Source: an uncultured Collinsella sp. (GTDB lineage: Bacteria > Actinomycetota > Coriobacteriia > Coriobacteriales > Coriobacteriaceae). Taken from it: 64,000 nucleotides of DNA. Both the position numbers and the translations under genes were made by a program. The stretch is from the NCBI GenBank assembly GCA_900541245.1, contig UQIS01000006.1, positions 1-64,000 on the forward strand. The letters run 5' to 3'. The number at the start of each line of letters is the position of its first letter. Position 1 is the first letter of the stretch. Below are positions 1 through 8,454 of the stretch, one piece after another. The notes beneath the pieces were generated by a model. It had not been told where the DNA came from. It made no database searches and was given only the letters and a program-made list of their open reading frames with translations.

Positions 1-14
1 GCCCTCTGGGGGGG

Positions 15-119
15 CGGTTTCTCGCTTGCCCCGCTGCGCGGACCGCCGTGCCCGCCCTAAGGCTACATTATGTGGCCTTCGGGTCGGGCGTAACCCGCGA
101 CGGAGCAAGCGTGAAACCG
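15..119. repeat. Nested inverted repeat upstream of the window's first gene
   Basis: Positions 15-33 and 101-119 are inverted copies of a 19-nt sequence (CGGTTTCTCGCTTGCCCCG) with two mismatches. A second stem lies inside (about 50-63 with 75-89, GC-rich with small bulges). No convincing gene is seen in 1-160 on either strand. It resembles the other large intergenic palindromes of this window. Confidence 0.6.
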
Positions 120-154
120 ACCTACGCCGCCTGCTCACCGCGCTGGGGAGCCAA

Positions 155-190
155 ATTAAAAGAAAGTGCGCCGGCTTTCGCCGGCGCCTT
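155..190 (-). terminator. Rho-independent terminator of thrC
   Basis: On the minus strand an 8-bp perfect GC stem (168-175 with 180-187, loop of four) is followed by a T-rich stretch, about 12 nt past the thrC stop codon. Confidence 0.85.
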
Positions 191-199
191 ATATGGGGT

Positions 200-1717
200 T
201 TAGTTGGTAGCCATCTTTTTTGCAGCCTGCTCTACGTAGCTTGCCATCTCATCGACGTCGCAGACGTCTTCGAAGCGGACGGGCTTGGAGTCGAGTTCGG
301 CGAGCTGGGCTGGGGCGACCGTGTTGGTTGCCTGCTCGAGCACGCGCATGGCCTCAAAGTCGTCCTCGGGAACGTCGAGGCCCAGGGCATCGCAGCAGGC
401 GCGCGGGAACTTGTAGGGGCTGGCGGTCGAAAGCAGCACGCGGGCCTTGGCGCCCTCGGTGGGGGCGACCTGCTCAAAGACGTGATAGCCGCAAGCGGTG
501 TGCGGGTCGATTACGTAGCCGTTCGCATCCCAGCAGCTCTTGATGGCAGTGCGGACCTCGTCCTCGCTGGCCCAACCGCAGTCAAAGACGCTCTGAATCT
601 TTGCCAGCAGGTCGGCGGGAACCTCGTAGCGACCAGTCTGGGCAAGCTGCTCCATAAGGCCGGCAACGAGTTCGCAGTCGCCATCGGACAGGAAGTAGAG
701 CATGCGCTCCAGGTTGGAGCTGATGAGGATGTCCATCGACGGCGAGATGGTCGTGAAGAACGGACGGTTACGGTCGTAAACGCCGGTGGTCAGGAAGTCG
801 GCAAGCACGTTGTTCTTGTCGCTCGCCACGACGAGCTTGCCGACGGGCAGGCCCATGCGCTTGGCGTAGTAGCCGGCCAAGATATCGCCAAAGTTGCCGG
901 TCGGTACGCAGAACTCCACGGCGTCGCCGGCCTCGATGGCGCCGGCGCGCAGCAGCTGCGCATAGGCGGCAAAGTAGTAGACGACCTGCGGTACCAGACG
1001 GCCGACATTGATGGAATTGGCGCTCGAAAGCACCGTGCCAGCAGCCTCCAGGCGCTCGGCAAGCTCCTTATCGGCAAAGATGCGCTTGACGGCACTCTGG
1101 GCATCGTCGAAGTTGCCGCGGATGCCGCAGACGGCGACGTTATCGCCCTCCTGTGTGGACATCTGCAGGTTCTGGACGCGGCTGACCTTGCCCTCGGGAT
1201 AAAAGACGGTGATGCCCGTGCCCGGAGCGTCGGCAAAGCCGGCGAGTGCTGCCTTGCCCGTGTCGCCCGACGTGGCGGTGACGATCATGATGCGCTCGGC
1301 GCCGCCGTCCTTGGCGGAAGTGCGGGCCATCAAGCGGGGGAGCATCTGCAGGGCGACGTCCTTAAAGGCACTCGTGGGGCCGCCAAAGAGCTCCATCACA
1401 TAGGTCTGAGGGGCGTCAGCGCCCGGCGCAGCGTCGAGTTTGACGAGCGGCGTAACCTCTTCACTCGCGAACGTGCCGCGGTATGCCTCGTCGACACACG
1501 CCGAAATTTCTTCGGCCGTGTAATCATTCAGTAACATTCCCAACACATCTTGAGCGATTTCAAAGTACGATTTATCTGCAAGCGAGCTGATATCGACCTG
1601 CTGGGTGCCGAGCTCGTCCGAGACAAACAAACCCCCGTCGGGAGCGATGCCGGTGCGGATTGCCACCTTACTTGAGCACGATAAAGTGCGTCCTCGTGTA
1701 CTATGATAAGTTCCCAT
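200..1717 (-). CDS. thrC: Threonine synthase
   Basis: Converts O-phosphohomoserine to threonine with pyridoxal phosphate, the last step of threonine synthesis, in the cytosol. The 505-residue product matches the long bacterial threonine synthase class in length. The PLP lysine is near residue 119 in GGPTSAFKDVALQ, and the phosphate-binding loop TATSGDTGKAAL follows near 160. I start at the ATG at 1717 because GAGGAG lies 9 nt upstream; an open frame continues 15 codons further but lacks a ribosome site. It is divergent from lysC, with 104 bp between the two starts, so the aspartate-family genes are clustered. No attenuator, T-box or riboswitch was recognised in that gap. Confidence 0.95.
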   Translation of the reverse strand: MGTYHSTRGRTLSCSSKVAIRTGIAPDGGLFVSDELGTQQVDISSLADKSYFEIAQDVLGMLLNDYTAEEISACVDEAYRGTFASEEVTPLVKLDAAPGADAPQTYVMELFGGPTSAFKDVALQMLPRLMARTSAKDGGAERIMIVTATSGDTGKAALAGFADAPGTGITVFYPEGKVSRVQNLQMSTQEGDNVAVCGIRGNFDDAQSAVKRIFADKELAERLEAAGTVLSSANSINVGRLVPQVVYYFAAYAQLLRAGAIEAGDAVEFCVPTGNFGDILAGYYAKRMGLPVGKLVVASDKNNVLADFLTTGVYDRNRPFFTTISPSMDILISSNLERMLYFLSDGDCELVAGLMEQLAQTGRYEVPADLLAKIQSVFDCGWASEDEVRTAIKSCWDANGYVIDPHTACGYHVFEQVAPTEGAKARVLLSTASPYKFPRACCDALGLDVPEDDFEAMRVLEQATNTVAPAQLAELDSKPVRFEDVCDVDEMASYVEQAAKKMATN

Positions 1718-1821
1718 ATAACACTGCTCCTCGGATGCCTTGGTCCCAATCGGTGAAACCATGGTATCAGAGCGCGCAAAATAGGTTCGCAGAGGCTTTT
1801 TAGAAAGGTAACCTCCAGCCC

Positions 1822-3210
1822 ATGATTAAGATTGCCAAGTTTGGCGGCTCGTCGGTCGCCGACGCCGAACACTTTAAGAAGATCAAGGCCATCGTCGATG
1901 CCGACCCGGCTCGCCGTTTTGTGGTGGTTTCTGCCTGCGGTCGCCGCTTTAAGGGCGACACCAAGGTGACCGACCTGCTCTACCTGGTTAACGCGCACGT
2001 TAAGTACCACGTGTCGTGCGAGGAACTGCTCGAGGACATTGGCCAGCGCTATTTTGATATCGCTGACGAGCTGGAGCTCACCTATCCCATCCGTGAGGAG
2101 TTCGCGGCCTTTGCCGAGCGCGCCCGCTCGGGCGGCTACTCCACCGAGGAGCTTGTGAGCCGTGGCGAGTACTTTACCGCCCGCCTGATGGCCGAGTACC
2201 TGGGCCTGCCGTTCCTGGACGCCGCGACGGTTGTGGCGTTCCATCATGACGGTACGCTCAGCATGAATCGCACCTCCGAGTTGGTGCAGGAGTACGGTCA
2301 GCAGGGCGGCTTTGTTATGCCCGGTTTCTACGGCGCGACGCGTGAGGGCCAGATCAAGCTGCTCGATCGTGGCGGCGGCGATATCTCGGGCTCGATCTTG
2401 GCTAAGTGCCTGGGCGCCGACCTGTACGAGAACTGGACCGACGTCTCGGGCTTCTATTCTGCCGATCCTCGCATTGTTCCCGAGGCTCAGCCCATTGCGC
2501 GCGTTACCTACGAGGAGCTGCGCGAGCTTTCGTACATGGGTGCGAGCGTTCTGCACGAGGAAGCTGTGTTCCCCGTGCGCGAGGCGGGTATTCCGCTGGT
2601 CATCAAGAACACCAATGCGCCGCAGGACCCCGGTACCATCATTAGCGAGACGGCTGATGAGGGCGAGGCGGAGCCCATCATTACCGGCGTGACCGGCAAG
2701 CGCGGCTTTGTCGCCATCAACGTTGCCCGCGACCGCACCAAGCCCCGCGTTGGCTTTATGCGCCGTGCACTTTCGGTCTTCGAGCGCTATGACGTTTCCG
2801 TCGAGCATATGCCCACCGGCGTCGACCGCTTTGGCGCCGTGGTGCAGGAGCAGGATGTGCACGATTCGCTGTACTCACTCGTGGGCGACATTCAGCAGGA
2901 GGTTGAGCCGCTCGAGATCGAGGTTGTCGAGGGCTTGGCGCTCATCGCGACCGTCGGCCGTAACCTGCGCGGTCGCGCGGGTATCTCGGGCCATCTGTTT
3001 GGCATGCTCGGCCAGGCCGGCGTGAGCGTGCGTATGATTTCGCAGAGCTGTGACGAGATCAACATCATTATCGGTGTCGAGGAGAAGGACTTCGACCTAG
3101 CGATTCGGACCATTTACCGTGCCTTCTCCGATGAGAACGGCATTGTGAAGGTCTCCGACCTGGAGGCTCCCGCGCCGGTCGATCCCGCTCTGGCCGCGCT
3201 CAAAAAGTAG
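1822..3210 (+). CDS. lysC: Aspartate kinase
   Basis: Phosphorylates aspartate, the first committed step to lysine, threonine and methionine. The 462-residue protein begins with the kinase signature KFGGSSVAD (residues 6-14) and has the aspartokinase amino-acid kinase fold to about residue 290. Paired ACT domains follow, roughly 300-445 (ITGVTGKRGFVAINV, ALIATVGRNLRGRAGI), which in this family bind the feedback inhibitor. A single polypeptide without a homoserine dehydrogenase domain is seen. The gene is followed by asd after 173 nt that contain a terminator-like hairpin, so coupling to asd is uncertain. Which amino acid inhibits it cannot be read from sequence. Confidence 0.95.
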   Translation: MIKIAKFGGSSVADAEHFKKIKAIVDADPARRFVVVSACGRRFKGDTKVTDLLYLVNAHVKYHVSCEELLEDIGQRYFDIADELELTYPIREEFAAFAERARSGGYSTEELVSRGEYFTARLMAEYLGLPFLDAATVVAFHHDGTLSMNRTSELVQEYGQQGGFVMPGFYGATREGQIKLLDRGGGDISGSILAKCLGADLYENWTDVSGFYSADPRIVPEAQPIARVTYEELRELSYMGASVLHEEAVFPVREAGIPLVIKNTNAPQDPGTIISETADEGEAEPIITGVTGKRGFVAINVARDRTKPRVGFMRRALSVFERYDVSVEHMPTGVDRFGAVVQEQDVHDSLYSLVGDIQQEVEPLEIEVVEGLALIATVGRNLRGRAGISGHLFGMLGQAGVSVRMISQSCDEINIIIGVEEKDFDLAIRTIYRAFSDENGIVKVSDLEAPAPVDPALAALKK

Positions 3211-3282
3211 CGACTGCTCGGTAGATTTTTGGGTCATGTCTCAAAAAACTACGGCGGGGCGTTTCGTTTCGGTTTCGTTTCG

Positions 3283-3309
3283 ACGGGGCGGGTTTCGTGC
3301 CCGCCCTGT
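3283..3309 (+). terminator. Terminator-like hairpin between lysC and asd
   Basis: A 10-bp GC stem with a 7-nt loop (3283-3292 with 3300-3309) is followed by a weak T run. It could end lysC transcription or attenuate read-through into asd. Confidence 0.5.
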
Positions 3310-3383
3310 TCTTGTATAAACTGGCAACAATAATCGGCCTGCTCGGCGTGCGGGCAAAAGCCACAACCTTTAAAGGGGGAAGC

Positions 3384-4409
3384 ATGAAACAGTACACGGT
3401 TGCTATTTTGGGCGCGACGGGAGCCGTGGGCACCCAGATGCTCGAGTGCCTCAACGAGCAGGAGTTCCCGGTCGGCAAGCTCAAGCTGTTGGCAAGCGCA
3501 CGCTCCGCGGGCAAGACCGTTGAGTTCCGCGGCGAGCAAATCGTGATCGAAGAGGCTTGCCCCGAGGCCTTTGAGGGCTGCGACATCGTGCTCGGCGCTG
3601 CCGGCGACGATATCGCTAAGGAGCTGCTGCCCGAGGCCGTCAAGCGCGGAGCCGTCGTGGTCGACAACAGCCACGCCTTCCGTCTGGATCCCGAGGTGCC
3701 GCTGGTCGTGCCCGAGATCAACGCCGACGACATCAAGTGGCATCACGGCCTTATCGCCAACCCCAACTGCGCGACCATCATCGGCTTGGTTCCCACCTGG
3801 CCGCTGCATCAGCTCGCCGGCGTGAAGCGCATGATCGTTTCGACGTACCAGGCGGCTTCGGGCGCTGGTGCTCCCGGTATGGCCGAGCTTGAGGCCCAGC
3901 TGGCCGCCCTAGGTCGTGGCGAGGAGATTCCCGAGCCGCGCGCTTTTGCCGCCCAGCTGGCGAGCAACCTGATTCCGCAGATTGGCGGCGTCAAGGAGGA
4001 GGGCTTTACTTCCGAAGAGATGAAGTTGCAAAACGAAGGCCGTAAGATCATGCACCTGCCCGAGCTGCGCGTGAATTGCACCTGCGTGCGCGTGCCGGTG
4101 CTGCGCTCGCACTCCGAGAGCATTACGCTCGAGTTTGAGCGCGATATTACGGTCGAGGAGGCCCGTGCCGCGCTGGCTGCCGCTCCCGGCGTGAAGCTGG
4201 TTGACGACATGAGCGCCGAGGATGCGCACGACCGCTTCCCCATGCCGATGGATACGTCCGACCAGGACCTGATTTGGGTCGGCCGCGTGCGTCGCGACAT
4301 CTCGAACCTCGAGGCCGCGCGTGGCATCACTTTCTGGTGCTGCGGCGACCAAATCCGTAAGGGCGCGGCAACCAACGCCGTCCAGATCGCCAAGCTGCTC
4401 TGCGAGTAG
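3384..4409 (+). CDS. asd: Aspartate-semialdehyde dehydrogenase
   Basis: Reduces aspartyl phosphate to aspartate semialdehyde with NADPH, directly after LysC in the pathway. The 341-residue protein has the nucleotide-binding GATGAVG at residues 10-16, the catalytic cysteine at 129 in NPNCATI, and late binding elements (VPVLRSHSESI). I use the ATG at 3384, preceded by AAAGGGGGAAGC; the longer open frame beginning at 3297 runs through the upstream hairpin and has no ribosome site. It lies on the same strand as lysC. A large cruciform follows 12 nt after the stop codon. Confidence 0.95.
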   Translation: MKQYTVAILGATGAVGTQMLECLNEQEFPVGKLKLLASARSAGKTVEFRGEQIVIEEACPEAFEGCDIVLGAAGDDIAKELLPEAVKRGAVVVDNSHAFRLDPEVPLVVPEINADDIKWHHGLIANPNCATIIGLVPTWPLHQLAGVKRMIVSTYQAASGAGAPGMAELEAQLAALGRGEEIPEPRAFAAQLASNLIPQIGGVKEEGFTSEEMKLQNEGRKIMHLPELRVNCTCVRVPVLRSHSESITLEFERDITVEEARAALAAAPGVKLVDDMSAEDAHDRFPMPMDTSDQDLIWVGRVRRDISNLEAARGITFWCCGDQIRKGAATNAVQIAKLLCE

Positions 4410-4421
4410 GTTGACCTGTCC

Positions 4422-4551
4422 GGCGGGGGCCGGGCTTAGTTTTCAGAACGTCCTCGACCATGTGTGGCGCCTTGTCCTGCTCCTTCGGAGCCGCGGACAA
4501 GGCGCCACACTGGTCTGCGGAGTGTTCTGAAAACTAAGCCCGGCCCCCGCC
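4422..4551. repeat. Large two-tier perfect inverted repeat after asd
   Basis: Outer arms 4422-4449 and 4524-4551 are perfect 28-nt inverted copies. Inner arms 4462-4477 and 4495-4510 are perfect over 16 nt (GTGTGGCGCCTTGTCC and its complement). There is no T run after either arm, so it is not a classical terminator. It sits between the asd stop codon and 600 nt of gene-free DNA. Confidence 0.85.
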
Positions 4552-4647
4552 TGCGGTGACGCTGCTGCAAGCGATCTGCGGTGGGGCCGTTGTTGGTTGG
4601 GGCCGCTGGGCTGATGTGGGGGCGCGGCTGTTGCGGGCTCTGGTCCC

Positions 4648-4798
4648 GGCGGCGGCCTCGGCGCTTCGCGCCTGCCGCCTTGGGGGACTGCGGAGTGCGG
4701 CCGGCAGCTGCGGCGCTTCGCGCCTGCTGCCTGGGGTGACTGCGGGGCCGTGACGGCAGCTGCGGCGCGCTGCGCCTGCCGCCTGAGGTGACTTTGGG
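4648..4798. repeat. Three tandem ~53-bp GC-rich repeats
   Basis: Three degenerate copies begin near 4648, 4701 and 4754. Each contains a short hairpin (GCGGCGCTTCGCGCC-like) followed by TGCCGCCT-GGGGTGACTGCGG-like sequence. No reading frame with a ribosome site spans them. The rest of 4552-5152 also holds no supported gene. Confidence 0.6.
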
Positions 4799-4815
4799 GT
4801 TGGGGTGAATCGGGG

Positions 4816-4987
4816 TCTAATACTTTCCCGTGAAGTGAACGACCTTATTTTGACCTCCGAAGCATTGGCATATTTTGACCGCTATTTCCTGCGGTTTTGC
4901 AGCGCGAATCCTGCGGTTTTTTGGTCTAAAGGTGTGGATGCTCCGGGGCTTCGTTTTTACTCGTTCACTTCTCGGGAAAGTATTAGA
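4816..4987. repeat. Family C long inverted repeat, copy 1
   Basis: Arms 4816-4842 and 4961-4987 pair at 26 of 27 positions. The 118-nt interior contains CCTGCGGTTTT twice (near 4889 and 4911), an 11-mer also found inside the repeats at 14574 and 46940. No convincing gene is inside. Confidence 0.75.
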
Positions 4988-5152
4988 GCTCAGCTGGCGG
5001 AGGTGCCGCACTGGCGTCGAGCCCCCGCGTCATCTTCGCTTGATTGGGGAAAACAGCCTCGCTTAAGCAATTGCGAGCCCGCTCGGACGTATCTGTGGGG
5101 TTGTCTGCACAATTCGCGGTATTATGGTGCGGAGTTTTGAAAGGAGCCGCTG

Positions 5153-5731
5153 GTGGTCACGACGACGTTTGCTTCGCCTTTGGGCGAAATCTTGCTTGCC
5201 GCTGATGGCCGCGGTCTGACGGGGCTTTGGTTTGAGGGACAAGAACATTTTGGCTCTACGCTTCTCAAAGAAGATGCAGAGCGTGTTGAAGGTACCGATG
5301 CGGTTTCTGGTATTGGTGGCATGTCGTCGGTAAGTCCCGCAAATGGTGCGGCTTCTTCGGTGCTTGAGCGTTCGTGGGCTTGGCTGAATGCTTATTTTGC
5401 AGGGCAGGAGCCTCGGTATACGCCGCCGTTGCATATGATTGGTACGGCGTTTCAGCGCGAGGTTTGGTTTGAGCTGCTTTCTATTCCGCGTGGCGAGGTC
5501 GCCACGTATGGCGAGATTGCCCAGCGTATTGCGGCTCGACATCGTGTGCCGGGAAATGAAGCGCCCGTTGTGTCTCCCCGTGCTGTGGGGGCTGCGGTCG
5601 CTCGCAACCCTATTTCGATTATCGTGCCGTGCCATCGCGTGGTTGCCGCCGACGGCTCGCTTAACGGATATGCCGGCGGCCTCGACCGTAAGGAGTGGCT
5701 GCTGCGGCTTGAGGGCGCGTACGAGGAGTAA
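5153..5731 (+). CDS. ogt: Methylated-DNA--protein-cysteine methyltransferase
   Basis: Removes methyl groups from O6-methylguanine by irreversible transfer to its own cysteine, a direct DNA repair reaction. The 192-residue protein carries the active-site motif IVPCHRVV with Cys160, the arginine-finger helix region before it (GEVATYGEIAQRI), and the usual NGYAGG-like loop after it. The start is a GTG at 5153 with AAGGAG 6 nt upstream. A segment of about 25 residues around residue 50 (glycine and serine rich) is longer than in compact family members and is probably a loop. The gene stands alone between the repeat-rich region and the two-component operon. Confidence 0.93.
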   Translation: MVTTTFASPLGEILLAADGRGLTGLWFEGQEHFGSTLLKEDAERVEGTDAVSGIGGMSSVSPANGAASSVLERSWAWLNAYFAGQEPRYTPPLHMIGTAFQREVWFELLSIPRGEVATYGEIAQRIAARHRVPGNEAPVVSPRAVGAAVARNPISIIVPCHRVVAADGSLNGYAGGLDRKEWLLRLEGAYEE

Positions 5732-5959
5732 CGCTCGAGCACTTTGCATAACTAGGGCGCCGTGAAAGGACGAGCCACTGTCCCTTCGCGCTCGGCATGC
5801 GTCAAAGCGCTCGACACGTGCGCCTTAAGTTTGGCTAAGCCATATCCTGCGTATTTAAAAACGCGCAGGTTGAGCAGCTAAGGCTGCGCTAAGGCGGTTG
5901 ACGGTACGCTATTATCGGCAGTATCAAAACCTGTATAGCCATGCGCCAAAGGAGCAACT

Positions 5960-6649
5960 ATGAAGCTGATGCTTGCCGAGGACGAACCCGGCCTCTCCCG
6001 CGCTCTTACCGCGATTCTTCAACATAGCGACTACGAGGTCGACACCGCGCTCGACGGTCTGACGGCGCTCGAATATCTGCTCGCCAACGACTATGACGCC
6101 GCAATCCTAGATATCATGATGCCCGGCATGGACGGTATCGAGGTACTCAAGCGCACACGTGCCGCCGGTAAGCGACTGCCCATCATCATGCTTACGGCCA
6201 AAAGCGAGGTGTCCGATAAGGTCGAGGGCCTGGACGCCGGCGCCAACGACTATCTGACCAAGCCATTTGCCGCCAAGGAGCTGCTCGCACGCATTCGCGC
6301 CATGACGCGCGCTGCCACGGCGATTGACGCTACGACGCTCAGCGTGGGCAACGTGCGCCTCGACACGGCATCGTGCACACTTGTGGGTCCTTTGGGCGAG
6401 GAGCACCTGGCCAATCGTGAGTTTCAGCTTATGGAGCTCTTTATGCGCAACGCCGGCACGCGCATGCCCACCGAGCGTCTGATGCTCGAGGTTTGGGGTG
6501 AGGACGCGCCCGAGGGCGCCAACGTGGTGTGGGTCTATATCTCGTACCTGCGCAAAAAGCTGACGGCGCTTGGTGCCAACGTGGCCATCCGAGCGTCGCG
6601 TAATCAGGGATATTCGCTTGAGGTTGTCGAGGAAAGCGAGCAGGCGTGA
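5960..6649 (+). CDS. OmpR/PhoB-family response regulator
   Basis: DNA-binding response regulator of 229 residues. The receiver domain (1-120) has the acidic pair at Glu7-Asp8, phosphoacceptor Asp51 in ILDIMMPGMDG and the conserved lysine in LTKPF near 101. A winged-helix DNA-binding domain fills 130-225 (REFQLMELFMRNAG, VWVYISYLRKKL). It has a good ribosome site (AAAGGAGCAACT) and overlaps the following kinase gene by 4 nt, so the two are translationally coupled and form one system. The input signal and targets are unknown; the ABC exporter at 9.3-12.8 kb is a neighbour but is separated by an opposite-strand gene. Confidence 0.95.
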   Translation: MKLMLAEDEPGLSRALTAILQHSDYEVDTALDGLTALEYLLANDYDAAILDIMMPGMDGIEVLKRTRAAGKRLPIIMLTAKSEVSDKVEGLDAGANDYLTKPFAAKELLARIRAMTRAATAIDATTLSVGNVRLDTASCTLVGPLGEEHLANREFQLMELFMRNAGTRMPTERLMLEVWGEDAPEGANVVWVYISYLRKKLTALGANVAIRASRNQGYSLEVVEESEQA

Positions 6650-8007
6650 GCGTACGCACGTGGTGCAAGCGCATGATGGAGCGGTTTCACGCCGCCTCGA
6701 GTAGTACGGGGCGGGCAAATTCTGTTGACGCGTTGGGCCGCCGCCTGCGTCGAAAGTTTATTCTCGTTGCCATGGGCGCCGTAACTGTGGTGCTCACGCT
6801 CATCATCGCCGGCATCAACATCGTCAATTATTCGCATGTCTGCAAGATGGCCGACACTCGCCTGGACTATATTCTGGCGGGCAAGGACGGTATCGATTGG
6901 GGGGACGAGCCTAAAGACGATCCCGCTAATGGCAAGGATGCCGGCGATGGCCAAGCGGGCGTTCGCATCGGGCACTTCGAAGGCATGACGGCGGAGTCTC
7001 CCTTCGACACGCGCTACTTTACGGTGACGATTGACGCCGGACAGGTTGTCGATGTCAATACGGCCCGCATTGCCGCGGTGGGTGCCAAGCGCGCCGCCAG
7101 TATTGCCGCAAAGTTGCATTCCAAGGGTTGGGTCTCGGGTTTTTCTGGCAATTATCGCTATACGACTGACGTTCAAGACGATGAGACCACCTATGTGTTC
7201 GTGGACTGCTCGCGCGAGCTTGCAAGCTTTCATTCGTTTTTGAGCGCGAGCGTGGCAATCAGCTGCATTGGCTGGCTGGCGGTGTTGGCAATTGTAGCAG
7301 GCGCCTCGGGCGCGGTGATTCGCCCGATGGTCGAGAGCTACAGCAAGCAAAAGCGCTTCATTACCGACGCGAGTCACGAGATCAAGACGCCGCTAGCTGT
7401 GATCGACGCCGCTAACGAGGTGCAGGAAATCGAGAGCGGCGAGAGCGAATGGACGCAGAGCATTCACGAACAGGTTGCACGGTTGACGGCGCTTACGGAG
7501 CGTCTGGTGTTTTTGGCTCGCATGGACGAGGGCTCGGCGGGCTTTACCATGACATCGATCGATCTTTCGGAGGCGGTGGACAAGGCGGCGGCGCCGTTTG
7601 AATCGGTGGCGGTTTCGCGCGGCAAGCGTCTGTCGACGTCGATCGCGAGCGGTGTGCGGGCTCATGCCGATGCCGCGGCAGTGGCGCAGGTTGTTGAGCT
7701 GCTGCTGGACAACGCCACGCGCTATGCGAGCGAGGGCAGCGTGATTGAGCTAAGCCTGCGTGCAGCCTCGCGCGGTCAGGGTAAGGGGGCCGCCGAACTT
7801 GTCGTATCGAACGCCGTGGATGAGCTGCCCGAAGGCGACCTGGACCGATTGTTCGACCGCTTCTATCGTGCGGACGTGTCGCGCAGCTCCAAGACGGGCG
7901 GCTCGGGCGTGGGCCTATCCGTGGTGCGTGCCATCGCCGAGGCCCATGGTGGCTCCGCTACCGTGTCCGGCCACGACCATCAGATCACCTTCACCGTTCG
8001 TCTCTAA
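6646..8007 (+). CDS. Membrane sensor histidine kinase
   Basis: Partner kinase of the preceding response regulator, 453 residues, starting at a GTG that overlaps the regulator's stop. Transmembrane helix 1 is near 38-60 and helix 2 near 203-226; the roughly 140-residue extracellular loop between them is acidic near residues 80-105 (DEPKDDPANGKDAGDG). The dimerisation helix carries His244 in SHEIKTPL. The ATPase domain shows the N box (LLLDNATRYAS), F box and a glycine loop (TGGSGVGLSVV). No HAMP motif is obvious after helix 2. The stop codon TAA forms part of a family B palindrome, so the transcript end and that repeat coincide. Confidence 0.95.
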   Translation: MSVRTWCKRMMERFHAASSSTGRANSVDALGRRLRRKFILVAMGAVTVVLTLIIAGINIVNYSHVCKMADTRLDYILAGKDGIDWGDEPKDDPANGKDAGDGQAGVRIGHFEGMTAESPFDTRYFTVTIDAGQVVDVNTARIAAVGAKRAASIAAKLHSKGWVSGFSGNYRYTTDVQDDETTYVFVDCSRELASFHSFLSASVAISCIGWLAVLAIVAGASGAVIRPMVESYSKQKRFITDASHEIKTPLAVIDAANEVQEIESGESEWTQSIHEQVARLTALTERLVFLARMDEGSAGFTMTSIDLSEAVDKAAAPFESVAVSRGKRLSTSIASGVRAHADAAAVAQVVELLLDNATRYASEGSVIELSLRAASRGQGKGAAELVVSNAVDELPEGDLDRLFDRFYRADVSRSSKTGGSGVGLSVVRAIAEAHGGSATVSGHDHQITFTVRL

Positions 8008-8046
8008 AACCTGCCAAAAAGGGACAGGTTTATTTTGGCAGGTTTT
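8006..8046. repeat. Family B (GGGACAG-core) palindrome, copy 1
   Basis: Perfect 14-nt arms AAAACCTGCCAAAA (8006-8019) and TTTTGGCAGGTTTT (8033-8046) flank AGGGACAGGTTTA-like core sequence. The left arm includes the last two bases of the histidine kinase stop codon. It could act as a terminator, but the same sequence recurs at other sites regardless of orientation. Confidence 0.8.
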
Positions 8047-8112
8047 ATCTGGGGAAACGCCGGCGGGGAAGGCTGTGGGCGGAGGGTACGTCCCGGCGTG
8101 ACGCTGCGGAGC

Positions 8113-8281
8113 GGGATGCACTTTCCTCTTGGGGCGCCTAGCGGAAACTGCATCCCAGTTTGAGGCTTCAGAATGGGATGCACTTTCCGAACGGTCCTCC
8201 AAGCGGAAAGCGCATCCCAGAATATTGCCTTAGAGTGGGACGCCGTTTCCGGATGGCACCATCTGCGGAAACGGCGTCCCA
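8113..8281. repeat. Tandem array of three related hairpins
   Basis: Hairpins at 8113-8156, 8174-8219 and 8236-8281 repeat with about 62-nt spacing. Left arms read GGGATGCACTTTCC, GGGATGCACTTTCCG and GGGACGCCGTTTCCG, and right arms change to match, so pairing is kept while sequence drifts. A short T run follows the third. No reading frame is supported in 8047-8454. Confidence 0.7.
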
Positions 8282-8454
8282 TTTTGATTATTCGGAATGA
8301 AAAAGAGCTGGAGTTGCGCATCGTTGAGAGGCTTTCCAGCTTTAGCAAAACAAACTTATAAGATGCGACGGGCCGCGTCAAGATAATTGCTTGACAGCCT
8401 AGGAGGCGGCTGGTTGGCTGGCTTAAAACCTAGCGCGTGAAATGACGCTCCACG

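Noticed and set aside
26..1534. Long plus-strand frame opposite thrC
   Set aside because: It is the antisense shadow of a well-supported gene in GC-rich DNA and has no ribosome site or recognisable domain.
1718..1821. Amino-acid riboswitch, T-box or attenuator in the thrC-lysC gap
   Set aside because: Only 104 bp, no run of Thr or Lys codons, no T-box sequence and no alternative hairpins recognised.
4816..4987. Insertion sequence
   Set aside because: Inverted ends are present but there is no transposase frame inside and no target duplication was seen.
5063..5749. 228-codon minus-strand frame opposite ogt
   Set aside because: Shadow; the plus-strand gene has the active-site motif and a good ribosome site.
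8113..8281. CRISPR array
   Set aside because: Only three hairpins, each with internal inverted arms, no fixed spacer length, and no cas genes.
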